Of a stretch of 64,000 nt of DNA, positions 1-8,129 are shown in pieces. The position numbers and the translations under genes were made by a program. The notes below the pieces were generated by a model. It was not told where the DNA came from. It saw only the letters and a list, made by a program, of their open reading frames with translations, and did no database searches. Origin of the DNA: Chitinophagaceae bacterium (GTDB taxonomy: Bacteria > Bacteroidota > Bacteroidia > Chitinophagales > Chitinophagaceae); contig CANFKC010000011.1 in assembly GCA_947447265.1 (NCBI GenBank), positions 1 through 64,000 on the forward strand, in the 5' to 3' direction. The stretch's first letter is position 1. Each line of letters opens with the position of its first letter.

Positions 1-1
1 C

Positions 2-52
2 AACAGCTCAAGAATAGAGCTAAAGGGAAACTCAAGAAGAACAAAGAAATAA
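2..52 (+). CDS. istB: IstB-like IS21 helper ATPase, C-terminal fragment
   Basis: Read in the frame starting at base 2, this stretch encodes a short tail containing RIELKGNSRRTKK followed by TAA. Many IstB proteins end with a motif of the form RI-(E/D)-L-K-G-(E/N)-S-x-R-(R/K), so the match is specific although short. IstB is the AAA+ helper that loads the IstA transposase in IS21 elements. The rest of the gene is outside the window. The end repeats just downstream support the assignment. Confidence 0.6.
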   Translation, partial: NSSRIELKGNSRRTKK

Positions 53-101
53 TTACCTTAGCTGTATCATCAAGCTCTTTCATTTACTACCAAACTCACA
101 G

Positions 102-145
102 GTGGGTCAACATCACCGGAATAGTGGGTCAACATCACCGGAATA
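102..145 (+). repeat. Two tandem 22-bp IS-end repeats
   Basis: Two identical 22-bp copies (102-123 and 124-145), each beginning GTGGGTCAACATCACC, lie head to tail. They probably are transposase-binding repeats of the IS21 right end. The GTG opening the second copy (124) is the only available start codon for the following long reading frame, so the nominal N-terminus of that ATPase would be made from IS sequence. Confidence 0.8.
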
Positions 146-3036
146 GACACTGTTTTGTCTTAAGAGATATTGCGACCGACATCCTCACCCATTTTACGTA
201 TCAAAAGGGAGCAGACGGCAAAGTGCTTAAAGACCCTGCAACTGGTCAACAAACAAAAGTTTATCACCATGAGCATACATTGCTCGGCTTAGCTCCGGAT
301 GATTTGACTGATTTTAATGTTAATATAATCAGAGCAACAAATAATTTGGAAAGCCAGCGTACGGAAGTAAAACAAAAATTGAAGAAAGAACTTAAATGTT
401 CGAGTGATTCGGAAGTTGAATTTTATTATAATAATTCATTTGCAGTTATAGCCGACACGGCTCGAAAGCCAACTATTGCTGATAGGACAATTCTGCGACC
501 TGAATTCATTAGTAAGATTGATAAAAAGGTATTTCTCTTTAACAAATGGTATGCAAGTCTAAAAAGTAAAGACAAATATGTAGACTACCTGAGGGAAAAA
601 TTAAAGGCAGAAAAAGCACTCGATGTAAAAAAAAGAAAGTTCTTTTTTATCGGCAGAGAGTTTTTAGAAGGGGTCGAAAACGGAGATTCTTTTGTCGACC
701 TTGTTAAAAATATCATCTCTGAAACATATGAACTTGACGTGGCATTTAGCACTAAGAACAGGGTAAGTACCATTGTATTAGACGTCGACGCAGACAAGTT
801 AGAAAGGTTAAAGACAAAGCTTGATAATGGCAACATCTCGTTTAATGACGGAAATGAGCATAGGACATTCAGTTCAAGTCGTTTTAATGAGGATCCCATT
901 GTCAATACAACTAAAGTGGATAGGATTTCTAAAGCCTCATACCAAATAAAAATCATTTCATTTTCTGCATTTAAGGGAAATTGGGGTAGTGCAAGCGAAA
1001 AAATAAGACCAATTGATATTGTTTTATTTTTCTCCGATCAAGACCACAAAGAGTACTTTCAACAAGTAGCTGAGGAATATAATAGCTATATAATCCCACC
1101 ATCAGATGTATTCAACTCATTAGGGAATATTAGTGAGCTATTTTATAAGCTAATTGTAAACGATGATTATTTTAAAATCATCACAGTTTTACCGGATCTA
1201 ATACAAGTTGAGGTTACGAATCCTAACAAATTTGCTTTAAAAAATGATAATTTTTACATTGGTAGTTACATGAAAATTACCGATGAAAATCAGGTTTCAG
1301 TCATAGGGATTCTTCAAAGTTATAAAATTAAAGATGTTAATAACGAAAACCCTGAGACAGCGACAGTTGAAAAAAAGGAACCATCATTCATTTTAGATAT
1401 TCAGCCAGTTGGCTACATGGAAAATGATATTTTTGTAAGGGGAGGAAACAGAATTACCATACCCCCAAGCGAAGTAGAAGTTGCGAACGAAGCTCTTTTG
1501 AAGAAAATATTTACACTACCGATTAACGGAGATTTGGACATTAACAAGATTTTCTGTTTTGGGACACTTTCGAACTATTTATCTAACGAGGGTAAGACTC
1601 TTGATGTTCAAGTAGATGGTAATAAATTCTTTAATAAACATATTGCGGTAGTCGGTTCTACGGGTTCAGGCAAGTCATGTACTGTTGCAAAAATTCTCCA
1701 AGAAGGAATAAAAGCAGAGAATACTACAAATCAGAAAGCTGGTGTGCTTAATAATTCTCATATATTAATTTTTGATTTACACAACGAGTACGCGCCTGCA
1801 TTTCCAGAAGGTCGGCGCCTTTCAGTGAAAGATTTAGTATTACCATATTGGTTGATGAATGCAGAAGAATTACAAACTTTTTTATTGGGCAGTGAAATGG
1901 AAGAGGGGTTTAAAAAGACAAAAATAAAAAAAGCAATCATCGAAAATAAGAAAATGCATTATGTTGGCAATAAAGAGAATGTTACCTATGATTTGCCAAT
2001 ATTTTTCGATATCAAGGAACTGCAGTTTTATATTCGAAATTTGAACGATAGTAAGAGGGATAAGGATTATAACATTGAGTGGAAATTAAATGACGCAGAT
2101 TCTCAATTGGAGGGTATTAGTAGCGCGGATAAATTTAAAGAAAATGCAGTTATCGATGTTGTAAATGGAGACGATATTCGCCCAGTTGACACCACTACGT
2201 TTTTGTACAAATATATTTGTAATGCTGCTGGTACTTCTCAGTCAGATTTTAACGGTCAGTTTTCTCAATTGTTAACAAGACTAGATTCGCAATTGAACGA
2301 TGAACGACTAGATTTCTTGTTTAAAAGGGCACTTAACCTTAAAACAACAGATCTTCCCAACATAATCAAACAGTTTTTAGGGCAAGAGGTAAAAGATGGT
2401 GACGGGAACATCAGATACTCCAAAACAAATGTTACACTAATTGATTTGAGTGGAATTCCATTTGAGGTTGTGAATATCACTGTAGCATTAATTAGTCGCT
2501 TGATATTTAGCTTTACATATAATTGGAAAAAATGGAGTGAATCCGTTGGTGCATTTATAATCAAGAATCCTTTTCTCCTTGTTTATGAAGAGGCTCATAA
2601 TTATATACCGAAAGCTGAAGAAAGTAAGTACAGGTCTGTTAGAGAGGCGGTGGAACGAATCGCTAAGGAAGGTAGAAAATATGGTCTTTCTGCTATGATA
2701 GTGAGCCAAAGACCTTCTGAAATTTCAGAAACAATATTATCGCAGTGCAATAGCTTCGTAATCATGCGCCTGACAAATCCAACTGATCAAAGTTACATAA
2801 AGCGGCTTTTACCCGATAGCCTTGGCGGAGTCACAGACAATATTTCAATGCTTCAGCCGAGAGAAGCATTAATTATAGGAGATTCTATCCCTGTACCAAC
2901 ATTAATAAAAGTCAAAAAGATTGAAGACGATAGATTGCCGAAATCAAATGATGTACCCTTTATTGAGAAGTGGAGATTAGATTGGGACGACATGCAGGAA
3001 CTTCAGGATATTATTGATGGGATGACAACGAAATAG
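124..3036 (+). CDS. HerA/FtsK-type ATPase with unassigned N-terminal extension, probably 5'-truncated by the IS
   Basis: This 970-codon frame encodes a HerA-like hexameric DNA-pumping ATPase. Residues from about 345 to 480 look like a HAS-barrel (VEVTNPNKF, then GSYMKITDENQ). Walker A is GSTGSGKS at 511-518, FDLHNEY follows at 550-556, Walker B is LLVYEEAHNY at 818-827, and the SQRPSEISETILSQCNSF segment carries the motif III region. Residues about 1-345 match nothing I recognise. The only start is a GTG inside the IS end repeat, and the next in-frame Met is residue 383, inside the HAS-barrel, so the native 5' end was probably cut off. HerA proteins in accessory islands commonly pair with nucleases or NADases in phage defence. 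Low GC and the IS fit an acquired region. Whether any protein is still made is unknown. Confidence 0.75.
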   Translation: MGQHHRNRHCFVLRDIATDILTHFTYQKGADGKVLKDPATGQQTKVYHHEHTLLGLAPDDLTDFNVNIIRATNNLESQRTEVKQKLKKELKCSSDSEVEFYYNNSFAVIADTARKPTIADRTILRPEFISKIDKKVFLFNKWYASLKSKDKYVDYLREKLKAEKALDVKKRKFFFIGREFLEGVENGDSFVDLVKNIISETYELDVAFSTKNRVSTIVLDVDADKLERLKTKLDNGNISFNDGNEHRTFSSSRFNEDPIVNTTKVDRISKASYQIKIISFSAFKGNWGSASEKIRPIDIVLFFSDQDHKEYFQQVAEEYNSYIIPPSDVFNSLGNISELFYKLIVNDDYFKIITVLPDLIQVEVTNPNKFALKNDNFYIGSYMKITDENQVSVIGILQSYKIKDVNNENPETATVEKKEPSFILDIQPVGYMENDIFVRGGNRITIPPSEVEVANEALLKKIFTLPINGDLDINKIFCFGTLSNYLSNEGKTLDVQVDGNKFFNKHIAVVGSTGSGKSCTVAKILQEGIKAENTTNQKAGVLNNSHILIFDLHNEYAPAFPEGRRLSVKDLVLPYWLMNAEELQTFLLGSEMEEGFKKTKIKKAIIENKKMHYVGNKENVTYDLPIFFDIKELQFYIRNLNDSKRDKDYNIEWKLNDADSQLEGISSADKFKENAVIDVVNGDDIRPVDTTTFLYKYICNAAGTSQSDFNGQFSQLLTRLDSQLNDERLDFLFKRALNLKTTDLPNIIKQFLGQEVKDGDGNIRYSKTNVTLIDLSGIPFEVVNITVALISRLIFSFTYNWKKWSESVGAFIIKNPFLLVYEEAHNYIPKAEESKYRSVREAVERIAKEGRKYGLSAMIVSQRPSEISETILSQCNSFVIMRLTNPTDQSYIKRLLPDSLGGVTDNISMLQPREALIIGDSIPVPTLIKVKKIEDDRLPKSNDVPFIEKWRLDWDDMQELQDIIDGMTTK

Positions 3037-3076
3037 GAGAATTTTATTATTATTTATATAATTTAAAACAACATTT

Positions 3077-3514
3077 ATGGCAATATTTGGTGCAGGATCG
3101 AAGTTTGGTGGTGAAGACGAAATGAAGGATAATTTTTTTGATAATGAAAATTTTGTTGTAGGCTGGGACTATAATAATGCACGGGATTTATATGGTGCAG
3201 TTTCTTTACTGAAAGCTGGCGATCTGGTATATCTTAAGGCTAATGCTCCTGGCTCCTTTTCAATTCGTGTAAAGGGAATAGGTGTCGTCACAAAGTCCTT
3301 TATTCATTGTTTAATTGAAGATGGACTTACAGTTGGCGATATCACCGACTGGGAGAGTCTTTACATAAAGGTGAAATGGATTGTTAAAGATGAATTTCAC
3401 ATAGAAATCCCTGACAAAGACGGCAAATTAACGGGTGTAAGGGCTTCAACTTTCTATGAGGAATATTTGCCTTTTGTTCAATCTGCAATAATTGATAAGC
3501 TTTTTCAGTTATAA
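3077..3514 (+). CDS. Small EVE/PUA-like domain protein
   Basis: A 145-residue protein 40 bp downstream of the ATPase on the same strand. The central pattern FVVGWDYNN ... LLKAGDLVYLKA ... IRVKGIGVV resembles EVE/ASCH-type PUA-like folds, in which a GW(D/E) segment is followed by a GDLVxLK turn and a second strand. Such domains bind modified bases or nucleic acid and occur in McrB-type and other restriction systems. No catalytic motif is visible. Placement after the HerA-type gene suggests a shared role, as sensor or adaptor, but this is inference. The start at 3077 gives the longest frame; ATG at 3122 is an alternative. The terminator at 3540 ends the facing operon. Confidence 0.6.
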   Translation: MAIFGAGSKFGGEDEMKDNFFDNENFVVGWDYNNARDLYGAVSLLKAGDLVYLKANAPGSFSIRVKGIGVVTKSFIHCLIEDGLTVGDITDWESLYIKVKWIVKDEFHIEIPDKDGKLTGVRASTFYEEYLPFVQSAIIDKLFQL

Positions 3515-3539
3515 TAGTGTGAAATGAGCACACAAAAAA

Positions 3540-3564
3540 AAGCCGGAGCTCCACGCTCCGGCTT
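3540..3564 (-). terminator. Intrinsic terminator of the efp-accB-accC cluster
   Basis: A perfect 10-bp stem (AAGCCGGAGC / GCTCCGGCTT) with a 5-base loop. Read on the minus strand it is followed by a run of T, since A residues lie at about 3533-3541. It closes leftward transcription of accC and marks the junction between accessory DNA and the core cluster. Confidence 0.85.
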
Positions 3565-3615
3565 AAATATTTACAGTAACCGTCTTTCTACTATCGACTA
3601 CCTACTAAGTACTAA

Positions 3616-4953
3616 TTAAATCAACTTAAACGACTCAATAAACTTGGTGGTAAAGTTACCCGCCCTGAAGTTTTCGTCGCGCATCAGTTGCATGTGGAAT
3701 GGGATGGTGGTTTTAATACCTTCAATTACATATTCGCTCAGGGCGCGCTCCATGGTGTTTATGGCTTCTTCACGGGTCTGGGCAACAGCTATCACCTTGG
3801 CTATCATACTATCGTAATACGGAGGTATTACATAGCCAGCGTAAATGTGGCTGTCTACACGCACGCCATGGCCACCCGGAGTGTGCAGGTTGGTAATTTT
3901 ACCAGGGCACGGGCGGAAGTCGTTATACGGGTCTTCAGCATTAATACGGCACTCAATGGCATGTATCTTTGGTTCGTAGTTACGGCCGCTGATAGGCACA
4001 CCTGCTGCAATCTTAATCTGCTCTTTAATAAGGTCGTAGCTGATTACTTCTTCCGTTACTCCATGTTCCACCTGTATACGGGTGTTCATTTCCATGAAAT
4101 AGAAATTACGGTGCTTGTCTACCAGGAATTCGATAGTACCCACACTTTCGTAATTAATGGCCGCCGCTGCTTTAATAGCTGCTTCACCCATACGCTCGCG
4201 GAGTTCCGGTGTCATGAAAGGAGACGGAGATTCTTCCACCAGCTTCTGGTGACGGCGTTGTATAGAACAATCACGTTCGCTGAGGTGACAAACTTTGCCA
4301 AACTGATCGCCCGCAACCTGTATTTCGATATGGCGTGGTTCTTCTACGAACTTTTCCATATAGATACCATCGTTTTTAAACGATGCGGCTGCTTCTATTT
4401 TAGCGGTGCTGTAGGCATGCTCTATTTCATCTTCTTTCCATACCACGCGCATACCCTTACCACCACCACCGGCAGTAGCTTTAATAATAACAGGGTAGCC
4501 CATTTCGTTGGCAATCTTTTTGGCTTCATCGATGCTTTCCAGCAGCCCTTCAGAACCCGGAATAACAGGTACGCCAGCCTTTATCATTGTTTCCTTAGCC
4601 GTTATTTTATCGCCCATAGAGCGGATCATTTCCGGAGTTGGTCCAATGAATTTGATGCCGTACTTCGCACATATTTCAGCGAAATTGGCATTTTCAGCCA
4701 GAAAGCCATAGCCTGGATGTATCGCATCGGCATTGGTTATTTCGGCAGCTGCCATAATATGCTGTATGTTCAGGTACGAATCGCTGCTTTGCGGTTTGCC
4801 TATACAAACTGCTTCATCAGCAAAGCGCACATGCAGGCTATCTTTATCAGCTGTAGAATAAACAGCTACTGTACGGATACCCATCTCCCTGCACGTACGT
4901 ATAATACGCAGGGCGATCTCACCACGGTTGGCAATTAATATTTTTTTAAACAC
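3616..4953 (-). CDS. accC: Acetyl-CoA carboxylase, biotin carboxylase subunit
   Basis: A 445-residue protein, the usual length for biotin carboxylase. It carboxylates the biotin on AccB using ATP and bicarbonate, the first half-reaction of malonyl-CoA synthesis for fatty acids. It begins [15 protein letters not shown], typical of the family. The ATP-grasp glycine-rich loop [12 protein letters not shown] is near residue 160 and the catalytic block [15 protein letters not shown] near residue 290. The start is GTG (4951-4953), preceded immediately by a T-rich leader. It lies 113 bp downstream of accB, a standard Bacteroidota order efp-accB-accC. Confidence 0.97.
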   Translation of the reverse strand: MFKKILIANRGEIALRIIRTCREMGIRTVAVYSTADKDSLHVRFADEAVCIGKPQSSDSYLNIQHIMAAAEITNADAIHPGYGFLAENANFAEICAKYGIKFIGPTPEMIRSMGDKITAKETMIKAGVPVIPGSEGLLESIDEAKKIANEMGYPVIIKATAGGGGKGMRVVWKEDEIEHAYSTAKIEAAASFKNDGIYMEKFVEEPRHIEIQVAGDQFGKVCHLSERDCSIQRRHQKLVEESPSPFMTPELRERMGEAAIKAAAAINYESVGTIEFLVDKHRNFYFMEMNTRIQVEHGVTEEVISYDLIKEQIKIAAGVPISGRNYEPKIHAIECRINAEDPYNDFRPCPGKITNLHTPGGHGVRVDSHIYAGYVIPPYYDSMIAKVIAVAQTREEAINTMERALSEYVIEGIKTTIPFHMQLMRDENFRAGNFTTKFIESFKLI

Positions 4954-4954
4954 G

Positions 4955-5066
4955 ATAAAAAATTAAAAGTAAAAAATCAAAAATCAAAAACAGTTTTATG
5001 CACTAAAACCTAAACCAAACGGCTGCCCTAAGCAACCATTTTTCTTTTTAATTTTTTAGTTTTGAT
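4955..5066. repeat. AT-rich spacer with A-rich and T-rich arms between accB and accC
   Basis: The 113-bp gap has a T-rich arm on the coding strand ending at the accC GTG (4955-4990) and an A-rich arm just after the accB stop (5041-5066), separated by about 50 bp of mixed sequence. The arms are imperfect inverted copies of the word TTTTTACTTTTAATTTTT, which recurs elsewhere in the window. It may be a small dispersed element or a leader. Confidence 0.5.
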
Positions 5067-5561
5067 TTAAATTGGTTCTACAAGAAAAAGAGGCTGATCA
5101 AACTCAACAGGGGTTTGGTCATCAACAAGCACTTTTACAATGCGGCCGCTTACTTCGCTGTCAATTTCATTGAAGAGTTTCATTGCTTCAATAATGCAAA
5201 GCCTTGTACCAACTTTTATTTCATCGCCTACATTTACGAACACCGGCTTATCTGGTGACGGGCTGCGGTAGAAAGTACCTACAATAGGTGACTTGATAGT
5301 AACAAGGTTTGATGCTGCAGCTTCTGCTTTAGGTGCCGCTGGCTTATCGTCGCCGGTAGGTGCCGGAGCGGAAACCTGTGGTGCCTGCGCATACTGCATT
5401 GGCATCTGCATAGGTGTTTGTGGCATTGCAGCATACTGCACCTGGCCGGAAGAAAATTCCTGCTTGATGGTAATTTTGAAATCACCATCTTCTATGCTCA
5501 ATTCGCTGATACTGGATTTATTGATTGTTTTTATCAGCTCCTGTATTTGCTTATATTCCAT
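5067..5561 (-). CDS. accB: Acetyl-CoA carboxylase, biotin carboxyl carrier protein
   Basis: A 164-residue BCCP that carries biotin between the carboxylase and transcarboxylase. The C-terminal biotinyl domain contains EAMKLFNEI, with the target lysine in the canonical EAMK motif. It is preceded by SPIVGTFYRSPSPD, typical of AccB. A proline/alanine-rich linker (about residues 45-85) joins it to an N-terminal helical region. ATG start at 5561. It sits 131 bp downstream of efp and 113 bp upstream of accC, so the two are probably co-transcribed. Confidence 0.97.
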   Translation of the reverse strand: MEYKQIQELIKTINKSSISELSIEDGDFKITIKQEFSSGQVQYAAMPQTPMQMPMQYAQAPQVSAPAPTGDDKPAAPKAEAAASNLVTIKSPIVGTFYRSPSPDKPVFVNVGDEIKVGTRLCIIEAMKLFNEIDSEVSGRIVKVLVDDQTPVEFDQPLFLVEPI

Positions 5562-5692
5562 TGCTAAAGTTCTTTATAAGTAAAGAAAATATTTTAATAA
5601 AAACTGCTGCCGTAAAGTCGGGAATCAGGCCAGTGCCATTCCAACTGAAACTGTAATTTACAATTTCAAGTTTGAATTTTCTACCAATAGCC

Positions 5693-6259
5693 TTATTCCT
5701 TTACCCTTTCAACGTAAGCACCTGTCTTAGCATCAATCTTAATCAGGTCGCCCTCATTTACGAACAAAGGAACGTTAATGGTAGCACCTGTTTCAAGTGT
5801 AGCTTGTTTGGTTGCACGGGTAGCAGTATCGCCCTTAACACCAGGCTCAGAATAGGTGATACGCAGGTTTACGCTTGAAGGTAATTCCACGCTCATTGGT
5901 ATTTCTGATTCTGTGTTGAAGATAACGAAGCACTCCTGGCCATCCTTGTATAACTGAGGGTTTTCAACCATGTTTTCGCTCAGAACAATCTGCTCGAAAG
6001 AGGTATTGTCCATAAGGTTGAAACCAGCGTCATCCTTATACAGGAATTGGTAGTTGCGTTTTTCAACCCTTACCGGGAAGATATTGTCGCCGGAGTTCCA
6101 TGTATGTTCTATGGTGCGGCTATTGTCTACGCCTTTTAATTTAGCCCAAACCTTTGCTGCTGCGCGGGCTGTTTTATTTTGACCGAAATCTACTACTGAG
6201 TATAGGTTGTTATCTAACTTAATGATCAACCCTGTACGCATGTCTGCTGTTGTAGCCAT
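5693..6259 (-). CDS. efp: Elongation factor P with a non-canonical tip loop
   Basis: A 188-residue EF-P, which relieves ribosome stalling on polyproline stretches by entering the E site. The full three-domain length and segments such as IEHTWNSGDN and the C-terminal GATINVPLFVNEGDLIKIDAKTGAYVERV fit the family. The tip loop of domain I reads GQNKTARAAAKVWAKL rather than the common KPGKG form. By alignment Arg32 occupies the place of the modified lysine, which suggests different or no tip modification. It heads the efp-accB-accC cluster and has a candidate promoter at 6287-6294. Confidence 0.93.
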   Translation of the reverse strand: MATTADMRTGLIIKLDNNLYSVVDFGQNKTARAAAKVWAKLKGVDNSRTIEHTWNSGDNIFPVRVEKRNYQFLYKDDAGFNLMDNTSFEQIVLSENMVENPQLYKDGQECFVIFNTESEIPMSVELPSSVNLRITYSEPGVKGDTATRATKQATLETGATINVPLFVNEGDLIKIDAKTGAYVERVKE

Positions 6260-6286
6260 GAAATATGTTATTTTTTATACGGACTG

Positions 6287-6294
6287 CAAATGTA
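6287..6294 (-). promoter_or_regulatory. Candidate -7 element upstream of efp
   Basis: On the minus strand TACATTTG matches the Bacteroidota -7 consensus TAnnTTTG about 28 bases before the efp ATG. The -33 partner is weak (T-rich, no perfect TTTG at 19-21 bp spacing), so the call is tentative. Confidence 0.4.
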
Positions 6295-6464
6295 ATCATA
6301 AAACGGAGAAAGAAAAATGCAGTTTTGTTATTTAAAGGGGGCTGGTAGGGTGAATTTGGAGGCGATTATTTGGTGTGGCAGCCGTTTTAGTGATACTAAC
6401 CTCCAATACGGGCTTATTTGGCCGATTTATATTAATTTGCCAACCTACTGTAAAGCCGCGCAAC

Positions 6465-6881
6465 ATGTTGAATAGGAGCAGACTATTTTTTTATACATTA
6501 TTTTTAGTGGTGCTTTGTTGTTCGGCAGCACAGGCCCAGAATTTAAACGGCCGGTGGACTCCTATATATCAGGAAATGGCAGGCAAGGCATTACCAGAAA
6601 ACTTTTACGCTGTACAAAGCCTGATTATAGCGGATAGTACCTACAAGGTTCTGGCAGAATCGGAAGACAAGGGTACCATAAGTTACAAAGATGGCAAAAT
6701 GGACATTTACGGCAAAGAAGGCATAAACGCCGGTCGGCACATTATGGCAATTTATAAAGTAGCTGACGGCAAACTAACCATATGCTACATCCTGAAGGGA
6801 GACCGCTATCCCGAAGCTTTCGAAACAAAAGGCAGTCCTTTCTGTTTTATGTCGGTCTATGAGAAGGCACCTAAGAAATGA
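6465..6881 (+). CDS. Secreted protein resembling TIGR03067-type lipocalin-like proteins
   Basis: A 138-residue protein starting at ATG 6465. The frame is open from 6375, but this start gives a clean signal peptide (FFYTLFLVVLCCSAAQAQ). The mature part starts NLNGRWTPIYQEMAGKALP and has strands ending in KLTICYIL. This is the general pattern of small lipocalin-like TIGR03067 proteins, in which a W near the start and an L-x-I-C-Y segment recur. No function is known. It is a single gene convergent with the lipoprotein gene downstream. Confidence 0.7.
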   Translation: MLNRSRLFFYTLFLVVLCCSAAQAQNLNGRWTPIYQEMAGKALPENFYAVQSLIIADSTYKVLAESEDKGTISYKDGKMDIYGKEGINAGRHIMAIYKVADGKLTICYILKGDRYPEAFETKGSPFCFMSVYEKAPKK

Positions 6882-6934
6882 CGATTTGTAGGCTCAAACA
6901 TTGCATCACTATCAAAAAGCTCTTGAAACTTAAA

Positions 6935-6969
6935 ATGCCATTTAGCCGTGTGAACCAGCTAAATGGCAT
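6935..6969. terminator. Hairpin between convergent genes
   Basis: A perfect 12-bp stem (ATGCCATTTAGC with its complement) and an 11-base loop lie between two convergent genes. Short T runs on both sides suggest a bidirectional terminator. Confidence 0.65.
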
Positions 6970-6986
6970 CTCTTTAATCGGTAATA

Positions 6987-7214
6987 CTACAGGTGACAGG
7001 TAGTACCGCCTGGCAAGCCGCTGTTGGCCTGGTCTTCATAATTCTGACAAGATTTTTTCGCATCTGCATAGTTAGAATTATGGATATCGTGCTTGTAGTC
7101 GGTGGACACAGCACTTACAACAGTAGTGCAGGTACATGTATAATCTTTCTTACAAGAAGTAACAGTTGCCAGTGCCAATATGCCGAATACGGTAATAAGA
7201 CTTGATGCTTTCAT
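6987..7214 (-). CDS. Small cysteine-rich lipoprotein
   Basis: A 75-residue protein with a lipoprotein signal peptide (ITVFGILALATVTSC, the lipobox Cys followed by KKD), so it is probably anchored in a membrane. The mature part has five further cysteines (CTCTT, SCQNY, TCHL). No domain is recognised. A related, apparently decayed copy lies about 1 kb away (8130-8369): both share SCKKD/ACKKD followed by a (T/F)VVSAVS / FVTAVSADT stretch. Confidence 0.75.
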   Translation of the reverse strand: MKASSLITVFGILALATVTSCKKDYTCTCTTVVSAVSTDYKHDIHNSNYADAKKSCQNYEDQANSGLPGGTTCHL

Positions 7215-7382
7215 GGTAATTGATTTTAATTGGTTTAGTATTTAATTTTCTTACACAAAAGTACCCTACATAGCCACGGTGACTGTTACAGCGAGGCTTC
7301 CAAAAGTTGCGTAATTCACATGTTTGTATTCCTGTTCATACTTTCCCTGGTAATAGAAAACGTTAGGCATAATGCATAAAAA

Positions 7383-7408
7383 ACTGCCCCGGTAGTTACC
7401 GGGGCAGT
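7383..7408 (-). terminator. Intrinsic terminator of the Ala/Pro-rich membrane protein gene
   Basis: A 12-bp perfect stem (ACTGCCCCGGTA / TACCGGGGCAGT) with a 2-base loop. On the minus strand it is followed by a T run (A residues 7378-7383). It lies just past the stop of the minus-strand gene ending at 7437. The remaining gap to 7214 holds no recognisable gene. Confidence 0.85.
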
Positions 7409-7436
7409 GCAAATATTTGGACGAAATCAGACTTGA

Positions 7437-8027
7437 TTATTTCTTAAGTACAGAGAGTATAATTATCAGCACACCTACGGCGACGCCAATAAGGCTGAGG
7501 ATAGAAGTCAGATCCATGCCTTCTTTTTCAGTGCCCTTTGCAGTAGGGGTATACGTTGCTGCTGCTGGTTTTTCTTTCGCTGGAGTTGCTGCTTGTACAG
7601 TCGTTTCTTTGGCAGGCACTGGTGCAGCTTTAGGCGCTTCGGCCTGCGGCTTTGGCGTTGGAGTAGCAGCTGGTGGGGCAGGCGGTGTGCTTTTTGGTTG
7701 TTCTGCTGCTACAGGCTTTTGAGCCGGTGCAGCAGGTGCGGGCGGGGCCGTTGCAACTGGTGCTGCGACAGGCTTATCTTTATTTTCAGCAGTTAATAGT
7801 GCATCGCCGCTGGCCATGGCTTTTAGCATTTCCCACCTGTCAGTAGTGGTGAAGTCTTCGCCATCGGGTGTTGTGCGGGCAATAAAATTCTCTTTTTGCA
7901 GTAAAATAAATTCGGCCGGGTTAATACCCAACATCGCGATGATCTGCTCTTTTTTAAATGGAATGCCCTTGGGCAGATTGCCATCCCTGGCACATTTGTT
8001 AAGCGTATTTATTTGCCATTGTTCCAT
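7437..8027 (-). CDS. Ala/Pro-rich protein with C-terminal membrane anchor
   Basis: The start at ATG 8027 (MEQWQINTLNKCARDGN) gives 196 residues; a longer frame to 8129 would add a basic stretch without a start context. Three parts are visible: an N-terminal globular region of about 75 residues (PFKKEQIIAMLGINPAEF ... TTDRWEMLKAM), a low-complexity Ala/Pro/Lys linker (about 80-165), and a single C-terminal TM helix (LTSILSLIGVAVGVLIIILSVL). It looks like a tail-anchored or periplasm-spanning protein. No family is recognised. The terminator at 7383 ends it. Confidence 0.75.
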   Translation of the reverse strand: MEQWQINTLNKCARDGNLPKGIPFKKEQIIAMLGINPAEFILLQKENFIARTTPDGEDFTTTDRWEMLKAMASGDALLTAENKDKPVAAPVATAPPAPAAPAQKPVAAEQPKSTPPAPPAATPTPKPQAEAPKAAPVPAKETTVQAATPAKEKPAAATYTPTAKGTEKEGMDLTSILSLIGVAVGVLIIILSVLKK

Positions 8028-8129
8028 AGTAGCGCGATTTGTCGTTCTCACAAATATATAAAACGTAGACTTAGTAAGTATAGCTGCGATAAGTTTTCTT
8101 TTTAGGGAGTCTGGTTGCAAAAATGCCAC

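Larger units (their letters stand above)
1..149 (+). mobile_element. Right end of an IS21-family insertion sequence (partial)
   Basis: The window opens inside an insertion sequence. It holds the last codons of an IstB-like helper ATPase (stop at 50-52), a short non-coding stretch, and two perfect tandem 22-bp repeats (102-123 and 124-145) ending in GACA at 146-149. Multiple terminal repeats and ends of the form TGT...ACA are known features of IS21 elements. The outer boundary near 149 is inferred; the left end, the istA gene and any target duplication lie outside the window. The element sits directly against the 5' side of the ATPase gene that follows and probably disrupted it. Confidence 0.65.

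Noticed and set aside
3688-4938. A 416-codon open frame on the plus strand
   Set aside because: It is the antisense of accC, which is a clear and complete gene; residue composition (many Tyr, Cys, Phe, His) is unlike a real protein.
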